From NCBI RefSeq assembly GCF_003751505.1, contig NZ_RJVB01000013.1, positions 1-64,000 on the forward strand: 64,000 bases of DNA, written 5' to 3'. The stretch is from Erwinia sp. JUb26. Lineage in GTDB: Bacteria; Pseudomonadota; Gammaproteobacteria; Enterobacterales; Enterobacteriaceae. Below are positions 50,430 to 59,646 of this stretch, piece after piece; position 1 is the stretch's first letter, and the number at the start of each line of letters is the position of its first letter. The notes below the pieces were generated by a model, which saw only the letters and a list, made by a program, of their open reading frames with translations, was not told where the DNA came from and made no database searches. The translations under genes were made by a program, and so were the position numbers.

Positions 50430-52262
50430 GTGTCTACGGCAGCAGTAATCAATAATGAGACGCTGGCAGAGCAGGTACTTCGCGATACCTTCGGCTATCA
50501 GCAGTTTCGTCCGGGACAGCAAACGATTATTCAGGCATCGCTCGACGGTCGTGACTGTCTGGTTGTGATGCCGACCGGCGGCGGTAAATCGCTTTGTTAT
50601 CAAATTCCTGCGCTGGTGCGCGACGGGTTAACGCTGGTGGTGTCACCGCTGATTTCACTGATGAAAGATCAGGTCGATCAGCTGCTGGCAAACGGCGTGT
50701 CTGCGGCCTGCCTGAACTCCACGCAGAGCCGTGAACAGCAGCAGGACGTGATGGCGGGCTGCCGTACCGGTAAAGTCCGCATGCTGTATATCGCCCCTGA
50801 GCGGCTGATGATGGATAACTTCCTCGATCAGCTGACGCACTGGAATCCGGCGATGCTGGCGGTGGACGAAGCACACTGTATTTCACAGTGGGGCCATGAC
50901 TTCCGCCCTGAGTACGGTGCGCTCGGGCAGCTTCGGCAGCGGCTCCCCAATGTACCGGTGATGGCGCTGACCGCCACCGCCGATGAAACCACGCGTAACG
51001 ATATCGTTCGTCTGCTGCAGCTCAACGATCCGCTGATTCAGATCAGCAGCTTTGACCGCCCGAATATTCGCTACACGCTGGTGGAAAAATTCAAACCGAC
51101 CGAACAGCTGCTGCGCTACGTTCAGGACCAGCGTGGAACCTGCGGCATTATTTACTGCAACAGCCGCGCCAAGGTGGAAGATACCGCCGCCCGTCTGCAA
51201 AGCCGTGGATTAAGCGTGGGGGCTTATCATGCCGGAATGGACAATGCCCACCGTGCGCATGTTCAGGAAGCCTTCCAGCGTGACGATTTGCAGATCGTCG
51301 TGGCCACGGTGGCGTTCGGCATGGGGATCAACAAACCCAACGTGCGTTTCGTGGTGCATTTCGATATTCCTCGCAATATTGAATCCTACTATCAGGAAAC
51401 CGGCCGCGCCGGTCGTGACGGCCTGCCGGCGGAAGCGCTGCTGCTTTACGATCCGGCGGATATGGCCTGGCTGCGCCGCTGCCTGGAAGAAAAAGCGCCG
51501 GGGCAGCTGCAGGATATTGAACGTCACAAACTCAATGCGATGGGCGCCTTTGCCGAAGCGCAAACCTGCCGACGTCTGGTATTGCTGAACTACTTCGGCG
51601 AAGGGCGTCAGCAGGCCTGCGGAAACTGCGATATTTGCCTCGATCCGCCGCGCCGCTATGATGGCCTGGTGGAGGCGCAGAAGGCGCTTTCCTGTATTTA
51701 CCGCGTCGGGCAGCGTTTCGGCATGGGATATATTGTCGAGATCCTGCGCGGGGCAAATAATCAGCGTATTCGCGACATGCAGCACGACAAGCTGCCGGTA
51801 TATGGCATTGGTCGTGAGCAGACTAACGAACACTGGACCAGCGTACTGCGTCAACTGATCCACCTTGGCCTGGTGACCCAGAATATCGCGATGTATTCGG
51901 CGCTCCAGCTGACGGAAGCGGCCAGGCCGATCCTGCGTGGGGAAACGCCGCTGATGCTGGCCGTTCCGCGCCTGGTGACGGCGAAGCCGCGCAGCAGCAG
52001 CCAGAAATCATGGGGCGGGAATTACGATCGTAAGCTGTTTGGCAAACTGCGTAAGCTGCGCAAAGCGATTGCCGATGAGGACAACATTCCGCCTTACGTG
52101 GTATTCAGCGATGCGTCACTGATTGAAATGTCCGAACAGATGCCGCTGACGGCTTCAGAAATGCTGAGCATCAACGGGGTAGGTCACAAGAAGCTGGAAC
52201 GCTTTGGCAGACCTTTCCTGCTGATGATTAAAGATCACGTAGATGGCGTCGATGACGAGTAA
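50430..52262 (+). CDS. recQ: ATP-dependent DNA helicase RecQ
   Basis: A 610-residue SF2 3'-5' helicase. Walker A is in [11 protein letters not shown], the DEAH box in [18 protein letters not shown], the RecQ-Ct zinc site uses Cys in [22 protein letters not shown], and the C-terminal HRDC domain ends [17 protein letters not shown] start at 50430 follows TTGGGGACA. One residue longer than in E. coli. Confidence 0.97.
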   Translation: MSTAAVINNETLAEQVLRDTFGYQQFRPGQQTIIQASLDGRDCLVVMPTGGGKSLCYQIPALVRDGLTLVVSPLISLMKDQVDQLLANGVSAACLNSTQSREQQQDVMAGCRTGKVRMLYIAPERLMMDNFLDQLTHWNPAMLAVDEAHCISQWGHDFRPEYGALGQLRQRLPNVPVMALTATADETTRNDIVRLLQLNDPLIQISSFDRPNIRYTLVEKFKPTEQLLRYVQDQRGTCGIIYCNSRAKVEDTAARLQSRGLSVGAYHAGMDNAHRAHVQEAFQRDDLQIVVATVAFGMGINKPNVRFVVHFDIPRNIESYYQETGRAGRDGLPAEALLLYDPADMAWLRRCLEEKAPGQLQDIERHKLNAMGAFAEAQTCRRLVLLNYFGEGRQQACGNCDICLDPPRRYDGLVEAQKALSCIYRVGQRFGMGYIVEILRGANNQRIRDMQHDKLPVYGIGREQTNEHWTSVLRQLIHLGLVTQNIAMYSALQLTEAARPILRGETPLMLAVPRLVTAKPRSSSQKSWGGNYDRKLFGKLRKLRKAIADEDNIPPYVVFSDASLIEMSEQMPLTASEMLSINGVGHKKLERFGRPFLLMIKDHVDGVDDE

Positions 52263-52275
52263 TCGTCATGCATGC

Positions 52276-52293
52276 GGGCCGGGAAACCGGCCC
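52276..52293. terminator. Hairpin between convergent recQ and rhtB
   Basis: GGGCCGG/CCGGCCC with a GAAA tetraloop, 13 bp after recQ. Only a weak T run (GTTC) follows, so efficiency is uncertain. Confidence 0.65.
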
Positions 52294-52305
52294 GTTCACG
52301 TTCTG

Positions 52306-52929
52306 TCAGGCGATACGCCGAGCCGATGCCAGCAGCGCACCCACCGCCATAAATAAGCCCCCGAAAATCCGGTTCAGCAGCTTCATTTGTTGCGGACCTT
52401 TGATCCAGACGGCAATACGCGTGGCCAGCGTGGCATAGCCAATCATCACAATGATATCGACCACGACCGTCGTTACACCCAGTACCAGGTACTGCATCGC
52501 CTGAGGCTGATGTGGGAGGATAAACTGGGGGAACAGCGCAGCAAGAAACACGATGCTTTTCGGGTTGGTCAGGTTAACCAGCACCGCCCGCTGGAACAGC
52601 TTGCGCCTCGGCATCGCCTTCGCCACGGCGTTCAGATCGATCGCCCCGGCAGATCGCCACTGCTGAATACCCAGCCAGATCAGATAGGCCGCGCCCGCCC
52701 ATTTCAGGATCTCAAATGCCAGCAGCGACTGTGAAAACAGCGCACCCAGCCCGATACCCACCAGGACAATATGCAGCGACAGCCCGACCTGTAGCCCGGT
52801 AATGGAGGCGGCGGCACCGCGATAGCCGTGACTGATACCGGTACTCATGGTGTTGATTGCGCCAGAGCCTGGCGAAAGGCTTAAAATGCTGGTTGTTAAA
52901 AGGTAGGTCAGCCACCATTCGATGGTCAT
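52306..52929 (-). CDS. rhtB: Homoserine/homoserine lactone efflux protein RhtB
   Basis: A 207-residue LysE/RhtB-family exporter with about six membrane segments ([28 protein letters not shown] at the N-terminus, [18 protein letters not shown] in the middle). The start at 52929 matches the family; the frame remains open far upstream through non-homologous sequence. In E. coli rhtC lies between recQ and rhtB; here it is missing. Confidence 0.95.
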   Translation of the reverse strand: MTIEWWLTYLLTTSILSLSPGSGAINTMSTGISHGYRGAAASITGLQVGLSLHIVLVGIGLGALFSQSLLAFEILKWAGAAYLIWLGIQQWRSAGAIDLNAVAKAMPRRKLFQRAVLVNLTNPKSIVFLAALFPQFILPHQPQAMQYLVLGVTTVVVDIIVMIGYATLATRIAVWIKGPQQMKLLNRIFGGLFMAVGALLASARRIA

Positions 52930-53043
52930 GGGTAAAGCTCCCGAAAAACGCTCAATTGTGACACAATACGTGATTGTTGAACGTTGTGCTATGGGTAACA
53001 ATGGCCTTGCTGAATGGCAAATCACCTTCCAGGAAAAAGTCTG

Positions 53044-54036
53044 ATGGATCATCGTAAACCCGGCTGGTTGACGCGTGAGCAATCCTTTGCGGCCTTTGCT
53101 ACCGGCCCTTTGCTGAGATTCTGGCAGCAGCGTGAGGAGGATGAATTCGCCGGTGTTGGCAACGTGCCCATTCGCTATGCCCGCTTCATCTCTCCGCAAC
53201 ATGACCGCGTTATTTTGCTCTGTCCCGGCCGTATTGAAAGCTATGTGAAATATCCGGAACTGGCTTACGATCTGTTTCACTGCGGCTATGATGTGATCGT
53301 GGTCGATCATCGTGGACAGGGACGATCGGGGCGTTTATTACAGGATTCGCATCGTGGGCACGTGGCGGCCTTCGAAGATTACGTCGACGATCTGGAAACG
53401 CTGTATTTAAAAGAGATCGTTGCACGGCATTATCGTCATCGTTATGCCTTGGCTCACTCGATGGGAGGCGCAATCCTCGCGCTGATGCTGGCGCGTCAGC
53501 CTGCGGCCTTTGATGCGGCGGCATTGACCGCACCGATGTTCGGCATCACGCTGCCGATGCCCCAGTGGATGGCCCATCGCATTCTGGACTGGACGGAAAA
53601 ACGTCCGGCGGTCAGCGAAGGTTATGCCATTGGCACCGGAAAATGGCGTCCGCGCCCGTTTGCCCTTAATCATCTAACGCACAGCCGTGAGCGCTACCAA
53701 CGCAATCTGCGCTTTTATGCTGACGATCCCGGGCTCCGCGTTGGCGGGCCAACCTACCATTGGGTAAGGGAGGGGGTGCTGGCGGGCCAGACGATCCTGC
53801 AGCAGGCATCCCATATCTCAACGCCGCTGCTGCTGCTACAGGCGGCCGAGGACCGGGTTGTTGATAACACAGCGCAGGATCTTTTTTGCCAGGCGATGGC
53901 CGATGCCGGACAGCCCTGCGAAGGAGGCGGTCCAAAAATTATCGCGGGTGCCCGCCATGAAATACTGTTTGAGAAAGACAGTATGCGGGCGGAGGCGCTG
54001 GAGGCGATTATGGCGTTTTTCTCCCGCCATCCCTGA
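53044..54036 (+). CDS. pldB: Lysophospholipase L2
   Basis: A 330-residue alpha/beta hydrolase. The nucleophile elbow is AHSMGG and the C-terminal His is in [18 protein letters not shown] and [12 protein letters not shown] are conserved. It degrades lysophospholipids at the inner membrane. The start at 53044 follows AGGA (53031-53034); an in-frame ATG at 53014 has no ribosome site. Next gene yigL is 69 nt downstream; in E. coli the two share an mRNA stabilised by the small RNA SgrS. Confidence 0.93.
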   Translation: MDHRKPGWLTREQSFAAFATGPLLRFWQQREEDEFAGVGNVPIRYARFISPQHDRVILLCPGRIESYVKYPELAYDLFHCGYDVIVVDHRGQGRSGRLLQDSHRGHVAAFEDYVDDLETLYLKEIVARHYRHRYALAHSMGGAILALMLARQPAAFDAAALTAPMFGITLPMPQWMAHRILDWTEKRPAVSEGYAIGTGKWRPRPFALNHLTHSRERYQRNLRFYADDPGLRVGGPTYHWVREGVLAGQTILQQASHISTPLLLLQAAEDRVVDNTAQDLFCQAMADAGQPCEGGGPKIIAGARHEILFEKDSMRAEALEAIMAFFSRHP

Positions 54037-54105
54037 TCACCCGCTACGCGAGGTTTACGTTACCTGACGGGCTCTGCCCGCTAAATGATATTAACCAGAG
54101 GTTTT

Positions 54106-54906
54106 ATGTATCGTATTGTTGCTTCAGATCTGGACGGCACGCTGTTATCTCCCGATCACACGCTTTCTCCTTATGCCCGCGAAACCCTGCAGCTGCTGGT
54201 CCGCAAGGGGATCCATTTTATTTTTGCTACCGGCCGCCACTACATTGACGTTGCGCAGATGCGTGACAGCCTGGGCATTGATGCCTTTATGATCACCTCC
54301 AACGGCGCACGTGTGCACAACACCGCCGGTGAACTGGTTTTCAGCCACAATCTCGATGAAGACATCGCCCGCGAACTGTTTGCTATGCAGCACAGTAATC
54401 CCGACATCTACACCAATATTTATCGCGATGAAGAGTGGTTTCTGAACCGCCATCGTCCTGATGAAATGGATTTCTTCAAGGAATCTGATTTTAACTACCA
54501 GATCTACCATCCCGATGAACTGCCGACGGACGGCATCAGTAAAGTCTTCTTTACCTGTAACGATCCCGATCTACTGGTTCCTTTGGAGCTGGCGCTGATT
54601 GCGCGGTGGGGCGACAGGGTTAACGTGAGCTTCTCGTTGCCAACCTGCCTTGAGGTGATGGCCGGTGGCGTATCTAAAGGTCATGCGCTGGATGCGGTAT
54701 CGCAGTCTCTGGGTTCATCGTTGAAAGAGTGCATCGCTTTCGGTGACGGGATGAATGATAAAGAGATGCTGAGTATGGCGGGTAAAGGATGCATCATGGA
54801 AAACGCCCATCAGCGGCTGAAGGATTTGTTGCCTGAGCTTGAAGTCATTGGTTCTAACGCCGATGAGGCCGTACCAAAAACGCTGCGTACCCTGTTTGGT
54901 GTGTAG
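54106..54906 (+). CDS. yigL: HAD-family sugar/pyridoxal phosphatase YigL
   Basis: A 266-residue Cof-type HAD phosphatase with DLDGTLLSP at the N-terminus, FATGRHY, Lys in SKGHALDAV and the Mg motif FGDGMNDKEML. E. coli YigL dephosphorylates sugar phosphates and pyridoxal phosphate and helps survive glucose-phosphate stress. AGAGG 6 nt before ATG fixes the start. yigM, next in E. coli, is replaced by the accessory cassette. Confidence 0.95.
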   Translation: MYRIVASDLDGTLLSPDHTLSPYARETLQLLVRKGIHFIFATGRHYIDVAQMRDSLGIDAFMITSNGARVHNTAGELVFSHNLDEDIARELFAMQHSNPDIYTNIYRDEEWFLNRHRPDEMDFFKESDFNYQIYHPDELPTDGISKVFFTCNDPDLLVPLELALIARWGDRVNVSFSLPTCLEVMAGGVSKGHALDAVSQSLGSSLKECIAFGDGMNDKEMLSMAGKGCIMENAHQRLKDLLPELEVIGSNADEAVPKTLRTLFGV

Positions 54907-54956
54907 GCGACTGGATTTGTAATCGTTAACCGATCAGTCTGCATTGCCCTCTCATT

Positions 54957-54991
54957 AACCAGGAAATAGTGCCTATTTCCTGGTTTTTTTA
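54957..54991 (+). terminator. Terminator of pldB-yigL
   Basis: A 13-bp perfect stem AACCAGGAAATAG/CTATTTCCTGGTT with TGC loop and seven T's. It marks the end of the conserved core before the accessory stretch; 54992-55188 beyond it holds no feature I can name. Confidence 0.95.
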
Positions 54992-55188
54992 TGTTCATTT
55001 ATCTCCGCGGTCTTATGAAATGTTAAACGCACTGGATAAATAATTGAATCCGTATCTGGATTTGATGTGGACTGAAACACCATGGATAATCAATGACAGG
55101 CGCGAAGTTGAGTTATCCGAGATTGACATGCATTTTTCATAGCGACATGCAGCAGAGATATAATTTTAAAAGCTCATGTTTTAAAAAA

Positions 55189-55626
55189 TTACAGTTGGGT
55201 GTCTGCACCAGGCGTATATTTTCCATCTTCATCACCATCATAACTCTTTTTATTTATGTTCAAGAAAAACTTGTTAAAACACAGACCGTATCGATGAATT
55301 GTCATAATCAGATCGCTGGGAAATCCTTGCTTAACCAGAAGCGAACGGGTCTGAAAAACTAACTGATTGTAATTTTTTTCTTTTGATCCTGATGGATTTT
55401 TTCCCCAAATATTTTGGATGATTTTCTCTTTTTCAATGACGTCATTCATCAGGCAAAGGATTAACGTTTTCTGGTTTTTGCTGACCTTGGCCATAATGTC
55501 AGTGTCTTTCATGATGAGATATTTTTCTTTCAAGATAAGTTTTTCATTCTCATACTTAACCGATCTTGGATCCAGGCTATTCATCTCTACAATTTCTCTG
55601 TTTTCAAACGTGGGGATAGATGACAT
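55189..55626 (-). CDS. ToxR-type winged-helix DNA-binding protein without membrane segment
   Basis: A 145-residue protein not recognisable as a named gene. Residues about 23-118 fit the OmpR/ToxR-type winged helix: KEKIIQNIWG at 67-75, SKEKNYNQLVFQTRSLL (recognition helix) at 81-97, and DLIMTIHRYGLCF (wing) at 105-117. There is no receiver domain and no hydrophobic segment, so it would be a free cytosolic DNA binder. The coding sequence is clearly AT-rich compared with the core genes. The start is uncertain (55626, or Met15 at 55584); no strong ribosome site is visible. Divergent from the membrane-bound relative at 55914. Confidence 0.7.
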   Translation of the reverse strand: MSSIPTFENREIVEMNSLDPRSVKYENEKLILKEKYLIMKDTDIMAKVSKNQKTLILCLMNDVIEKEKIIQNIWGKNPSGSKEKNYNQLVFQTRSLLVKQGFPSDLIMTIHRYGLCFNKFFLNINKKSYDGDEDGKYTPGADTQL

Positions 55627-55913
55627 GCAAAGACAGTCTTTTTGCTAATAAGTCATTTCGTCAGGAAGAGTGTATTGTTTGTAATGGATTAACAGCAATC
55701 TACATTTCATTATTTAAGTTTTATAGATAATTATTCTATATATAATATATATATTAGTTTTATATGTCGCTTTTTAAGTCTTTTGAATTAACTGCTTGTA
55801 AAAAAATAGTGGATTTTTAATAGTGACTCTTATTTTTTTTGGTTGGCGAAGTGATGTCATCATATGCCTGTTATTACCAAGGTAGTCACTCGCTTAGTTA
55901 ATCGGGTGGGGTT
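55627..55913. promoter_or_regulatory. AT-rich divergent control region
   Basis: 287 bp between two divergent winged-helix genes, with alternating A/T runs (about 55725-55770, including TATATAATATATATATTA) that give several -10-like elements on both strands. The composition suits H-NS binding and silencing, which is typical of acquired regulator loci. No gene is visible. Promoters cannot be assigned with confidence. Confidence 0.45.
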
Positions 55914-56711
55914 GTGATTTATTTAATAAATAGAATCTTAAAATATAACGCCTATGATGGAACGTTGTATTTATTGGATGGCAGCATTGATATGCTAACT
56001 CTTAGCAGGGTTGCTAATGAGTTGTTATTGCTGATGGTAGAGAATAATGAGAGTCGATTAGAAAGAGAGCATATCTTGAACGAATTATGGACCCGAAGAG
56101 GCCTGGCCTCTTCGGGTAATAATCTCAATAATTATATATCAGTGCTACGTAAAGCTCTGGCAAGTTTAGGATGCTCTGATTTGATTATTACCATTCCACG
56201 CTATGGCTTTATGTTTAGTGCAGAGATCGATGTTATTCCTGATAATGTTCAAAAAAGTAGGGCGACCAACCCATTTCAGGTCTTATATTCAAGAGAAAAC
56301 CCCTGCCATAACAAACTCAAAAAGATAATGAGTTCCACTGCTACTCTTTTTGTCACTTATAAAGTTAGTTTGTTAAAAATTCTTGTGCTGTTGTGTGTTG
56401 TTTATTCTTTTTCATTGCCATGGAGCAATGATACTCACGGTGAGTATCATTCATTTGGATTAAATAAATGCACTATTTATCTTTTAGATGCGAGAGAAAC
56501 CAACAACAAATCAGAAGGGGTTTCTTCAGTAATAAAAAAATACGTGAATGAATACCACATTAACTGTGGTCGTAAAGCGGATGTTTTTTATTGGCCTGGA
56601 AAGCATCATTTAACGAATGAAAGCACAATGGATAGAGAAATTTTTGCCTGGTGCGATGATAGTCATGGTGCGTCATGCATCAATTACGGTCTGTTCAAAC
56701 ACGAGAACTAA
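55914..56711 (+). CDS. Membrane-bound ToxR/CadC-type regulator (MarT/PsaE-like)
   Basis: A 265-residue protein in three parts: an N-terminal winged helix (about 1-105; REHILNELW, NNLNNYISVLRKAL as recognition helix, IITIPRYGFMF as wing), a linker, one membrane segment (about 151-170, KILVLLCVVYSFSLPW), and a periplasmic domain of about 95 residues with four cysteines (186, 218, 247, 255). This is the layout of ToxR, CadC, Salmonella MarT and Yersinia PsaE. The GTG start follows GGGTGGGG. AT-rich coding. No target operon (pilus or adhesin) lies beside it, so the regulon is unknown. The FidL-like gene starts 4 nt after its stop. Confidence 0.8.
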   Translation: MIYLINRILKYNAYDGTLYLLDGSIDMLTLSRVANELLLLMVENNESRLEREHILNELWTRRGLASSGNNLNNYISVLRKALASLGCSDLIITIPRYGFMFSAEIDVIPDNVQKSRATNPFQVLYSRENPCHNKLKKIMSSTATLFVTYKVSLLKILVLLCVVYSFSLPWSNDTHGEYHSFGLNKCTIYLLDARETNNKSEGVSSVIKKYVNEYHINCGRKADVFYWPGKHHLTNESTMDREIFAWCDDSHGASCINYGLFKHEN

Positions 56712-56715
56712 AGTC

Positions 56716-57162
56716 ATGTCTTTGATCAGGAAGCAGTATCCCGGCTGGGTGGTAATGATTATTCTCTCACTGTGCGTTCTCTGTTTTTTCAATACGGGTA
56801 AGAAGCACCGTTTTACCTGCAGGGCGCAACTGGATACCGGCTCATCGTTCGGCCAGTGTGGTCGCCGAAATCTGCTCGATCTGTTTATGGCGATGGACGG
56901 CGATGGAGACGGTTATTTAATGCTCTCGGGGAAAATGGGATGTCAGGAGAGTTCAGAAGTCATCAACGCTATTTTAGATTTCGACTATGAAAGGGAAGGG
57001 GGGAATTATGACCTGCATGTGCGAAAACACAATGTGGTGATAAGCAAACTACTCCCCCAGTTCAGCGCGGATGATTTAACGGTCGGGATCACCAGGCTTG
57101 ACGATCGGAGATATCTTCTTTCTACCGATCAATATGCATTGCTGGTGTGTAAATCGGAGTGA
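56716..57162 (+). CDS. FidL/PsaF-like membrane partner of the ToxR-type regulator
   Basis: A 148-residue single-pass protein: short cytosolic N-terminus, membrane segment at about 11-26, periplasmic domain with cysteines at 35, 48, 76 and 145 and the acidic motif DGDGDG (61-66) leading into YLMLSGK. A DG.G...LSG core after a Cys is what I recall of FidL-like proteins, encoded next to MarT in Salmonella SPI-3; ToxS and PsaF are functional analogues that stabilise the partner regulator. Start at 56716, 4 nt after the regulator, so coupled; the frame is open further back inside it. Family assignment is from memory, not a search. Confidence 0.72.
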   Translation: MSLIRKQYPGWVVMIILSLCVLCFFNTGKKHRFTCRAQLDTGSSFGQCGRRNLLDLFMAMDGDGDGYLMLSGKMGCQESSEVINAILDFDYEREGGNYDLHVRKHNVVISKLLPQFSADDLTVGITRLDDRRYLLSTDQYALLVCKSE

Positions 57163-57168
57163 CGGGAC

Positions 57169-57210
57169 AATAAGTAGCGGGATTTTTAATGGCTATTCCC
57201 GCTACTTATT
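57169..57210. terminator. Bidirectional hairpin between the fidL-like gene and glpT
   Basis: A 14-bp perfect stem AATAAGTAGCGGGA/TCCCGCTACTTATT with a 14-nt loop between two convergent genes, with A/T-rich flanks on both sides. Confidence 0.8.
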
Positions 57211-57216
57211 ATTTCA

Positions 57217-58563
57217 TTACTGAGCCTTAAGCTGTTGCTTATGCTTCTTTTCACTCATCATGGTCATCGCAAGCAGAATGACTGCCAGAACACATCCGCC
57301 GATCATCACCATAAAGCCACCGTCCCAACCAAAGTAGTCAACGGTGTACCCTACGATAGCGCTGGCAGCAACAGACCCACCCAGATAGCCGAACAGGCCG
57401 GTAAAGCCAGCGGCAGTCCCCGCCGCTTTTTTCGGTGCCAGTTCCAGTGCATGCAGGCCAATCAGCATCACCGGACCATAGATCAGGAATCCAATCACCA
57501 TCATACAGGCCATATCTACACCAGGATTACCCGCTGGATTCATCCAGTAGACGATAGTGGCGATGGTCACCAGGGTCATAAAGAAGACGCCGGTAGCGCC
57601 GCGATTGCCTTTGAACACTTTATCTGACATCCAGCCACACAGCAGAGTGCCGGGAATACCCGCATACTCATAGAAGAAGTATGCCCACGAGGATTTATCC
57701 AGCGTGAAGTGCTTCACTTCTTTCAGATAGGTGGGTGACCAGTCGAGCACGCCGTAACGCAGCAGATAAACAAACACGTTTGCCAGTGCGATATACCACA
57801 GTAGTTTGTTTGGCAGAATGTACTGGGTGAAAATCTGCTTCGCGGTCAGCTCTGTTTCATGCTTTTCATCATAGTCCGGCGGATAATCGTTTTTGTACTC
57901 TTCGATCGGAGGCAGGCCACAGGATTGCGGCGTGTCGCGCATCAGGGCGAAAGCGATAATGGCGATCAGAATGGCACCGAATGCCGGCATGTAAAGTGCA
58001 GCTTTCCAGTCGTTAAACCAGGCCATACCCAACAGGAACAGCAGCGGAGGGATACCGCCCCCAACGTTATGCGCACAGTTCCATACGGAAACGATGCCAC
58101 CGCGTTCTTTCTGCGACCACCAGTGAACCATCGTGCGGCCGCAAGGCGGCCATCCCATACCCTGGAACCATCCGCACAGGAACAGCAGAACGAACATCAC
58201 CATAATGCTGGAGGTTGCCCAGGGTACAAAACCCATGAACAGCATCACTAACGCGGCAAGAATCAGTCCGGCAGGCAGGAAGACGCGTGGGTTTGAACGG
58301 TCAGATATTGAACCCATAATAAATTTGGAAAAACCGTAGGCTATCGAGATGCCTGACAGCGCAAATCCCAAGTCCCCGCGTGAAAAACCCTGTTCAACGA
58401 GGTAGGGCATCGCCAGCGCAAAGTTTTTACGCACGAGATAATAGGCGGCGTAGCCGAAGAAAATCCCCAGAAAGATCTGCCAGCGCAGCTTGCGATACAG
58501 TGGATCAACGCGGCTGACATCAACGCGTGGCTGATGTGCTGCGGGTTTAAAAATACTTAACAT
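57217..58563 (-). CDS. glpT: sn-Glycerol-3-phosphate:phosphate antiporter GlpT
   Basis: A 448-residue major-facilitator protein of the organophosphate:phosphate antiporter family with 12 membrane segments. Long stretches are identical to E. coli GlpT ([53 protein letters not shown]). It imports glycerol-3-phosphate and is the usual fosfomycin entry route. The start at 58563 (MLSIFKP) matches E. coli. In E. coli glpT is followed by glpQ and is divergent from glpACB far from this region; here it stands alone. Confidence 0.96.
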   Translation of the reverse strand: MLSIFKPAAHQPRVDVSRVDPLYRKLRWQIFLGIFFGYAAYYLVRKNFALAMPYLVEQGFSRGDLGFALSGISIAYGFSKFIMGSISDRSNPRVFLPAGLILAALVMLFMGFVPWATSSIMVMFVLLFLCGWFQGMGWPPCGRTMVHWWSQKERGGIVSVWNCAHNVGGGIPPLLFLLGMAWFNDWKAALYMPAFGAILIAIIAFALMRDTPQSCGLPPIEEYKNDYPPDYDEKHETELTAKQIFTQYILPNKLLWYIALANVFVYLLRYGVLDWSPTYLKEVKHFTLDKSSWAYFFYEYAGIPGTLLCGWMSDKVFKGNRGATGVFFMTLVTIATIVYWMNPAGNPGVDMACMMVIGFLIYGPVMLIGLHALELAPKKAAGTAAGFTGLFGYLGGSVAASAIVGYTVDYFGWDGGFMVMIGGCVLAVILLAMTMMSEKKHKQQLKAQ

Positions 58564-58639
58564 TACGGACCCCATGGCTCAGGTAACGAAATCCATGCCT
58601 GGCTGAGATGAAATGCAAACAGTTTCCCTGGTTATGGTA

Positions 58640-58659
58640 AATGTTCCATTTCGAAAGCA
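58640..58659. promoter_or_regulatory. Candidate GlpR operator 1 (glpT leader)
   Basis: AAATGTTCCATTTCGAAAGC fits the GlpR consensus WATGTTCGWTWWCGAACATW at about 16 of 20 positions. It lies between the expected start of transcription and the glpT ATG. Confidence 0.55.
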
Positions 58660-58753
58660 GCGTGGCGATTTTCGAAGAACTGGTTGTGAATTAGTGCGCG
58701 AATGTTACATTTTTATGACGAAATGGCTATATCTGCATCATTAAATGACGTGA

Positions 58754-58773
58754 TATTTTCGTATGCGAACTAT
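58754..58773. promoter_or_regulatory. Candidate GlpR operator 2 (glpT promoter)
   Basis: TATTTTCGTATGCGAACTAT keeps the TCG/CGAAC core of the GlpR palindrome and directly adjoins the CRP site, where a repressor would block the promoter. Further TTCG/TGTTAC half-sites are scattered between 58668 and 58715. Confidence 0.5.
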
Positions 58774-58774
58774 A

Positions 58775-58796
58775 TTTTGTGACTGGTATCACACTA
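58775..58796. promoter_or_regulatory. CRP-binding site upstream of glpT
   Basis: The core TGTGACTGGTATCACA (58778-58793) is a perfect TGTGA-N6-TCACA. It is the strongest CRP match in the window and fits cAMP-dependent glpT expression. It is about 220 bp from the glpT start, so either the leader is long or more than one promoter exists. The following DNA up to yehS (58797-59078) shows only a weak hairpin at 59034-59054 (TAACGCC/GGCGTTA), possibly the yehS terminator. Confidence 0.85.
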
Positions 58797-59078
58797 ATGG
58801 ATCGGTCCAATCCCGGTTTTTTTGGGTTTTGGCGGGCTATATCCGAAATGGAGAGTGATTTAACGCTGGCAATACATTTCCATAAAAAACAGAGGGATTA
58901 ACTCGTAAGATTAATGATAGTTAACGTTTAACCCATTAATTTTAAGGGATATACCGCGATCGTCAAAAATGATCGCTACGCTATCATCGCTGATATTAAC
59001 AGGGCTGAGGGGGGTGTCCGTGTTTAATGAAACTAACGCCCGGTTAAGGCGTTAATTATCTGAAATAAATTGGGATAT

Positions 59079-59549
59079 TTACTTTTTAGCTGGGCGAATT
59101 TTCATCGCAAGGCCTTTAAGGAAATTGCGGAGAATTTGATCGCCACACTCACGATAGTTTTTATGGCCAGGCTTACGGAATATCGCACCAATTTCTGATG
59201 GCCCTACCGCAAAATCGGCGCTTTTTAGCAGATCAATAATGTCGGTGGTTTTTAAATCGAAGGCGACGCGCAGTTTTTTCATGATGATGTTGTTAGTCAT
59301 CTTGCGCTCAATTGACGGCACCGGCGCGTCTTCACTTTTACCGCGACGCTCAAAAATCAGACCGTTTAGGAAATAGCCCATAACGACATCCGGGCAGGGG
59401 CGATAGCCTGGCTCATCTTCTTTTTTCAGGAAGCTGTGCACTTCAGCTTCGGCCACTTCGCTCTCTGCCAGCGCCAGAATGCTCACCACTTTGGCATCGC
59501 TTAGATCCAGCATGTAACGCACGCTGCGCAGGACATCATTATTCGTCAT
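59079..59549 (-). CDS. yehS: DUF1456 family protein YehS
   Basis: A 156-residue protein made of two similar DUF1456 repeats (NNDVLRSVRYMLDL... and MTNNIIMKKLRVAFDL...), each with CPD/CGD-type ends (YRPCPDVV, YRECGDQIL). Equal in length to E. coli YehS, which lies elsewhere in that genome. Function unknown. The start at 59549 is preferred because GAAGAGAG precedes it; an ATG five codons upstream is possible. Confidence 0.92.
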   Translation of the reverse strand: MTNNDVLRSVRYMLDLSDAKVVSILALAESEVAEAEVHSFLKKEDEPGYRPCPDVVMGYFLNGLIFERRGKSEDAPVPSIERKMTNNIIMKKLRVAFDLKTTDIIDLLKSADFAVGPSEIGAIFRKPGHKNYRECGDQILRNFLKGLAMKIRPAKK

Positions 59550-59614
59550 AAATACTCTCTTCATTGAAACTATTGCAGTGAGCGCATTATAGAGCCAATT
59601 GAGCGGTTAGACAG

Positions 59615-59638
59615 GAAAAACCGCCAGCCTTCGCTGGC
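59615..59638 (-). terminator. Terminator downstream of metR
   Basis: On the minus strand a 7-bp stem CGCCAGC/GCTGGCG with 4-nt loop is followed by GGTTTTTCC, giving a five-T run 9 bp after the metR stop. Confidence 0.88.
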
Positions 59639-59646
59639 GAAGTGCT

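Noticed and set aside
55093-55362. 89-codon plus-strand ORF opposite the soluble winged-helix gene
   Set aside because: It is antisense to a frame with a recognisable winged-helix domain, has no ribosome site and shows no domain of its own.
58847-58900. 18-codon ORF (MESDLTLAIHFHKKQRD) between glpT and yehS
   Set aside because: No ribosome site, no recognisable similarity, and a length expected by chance.
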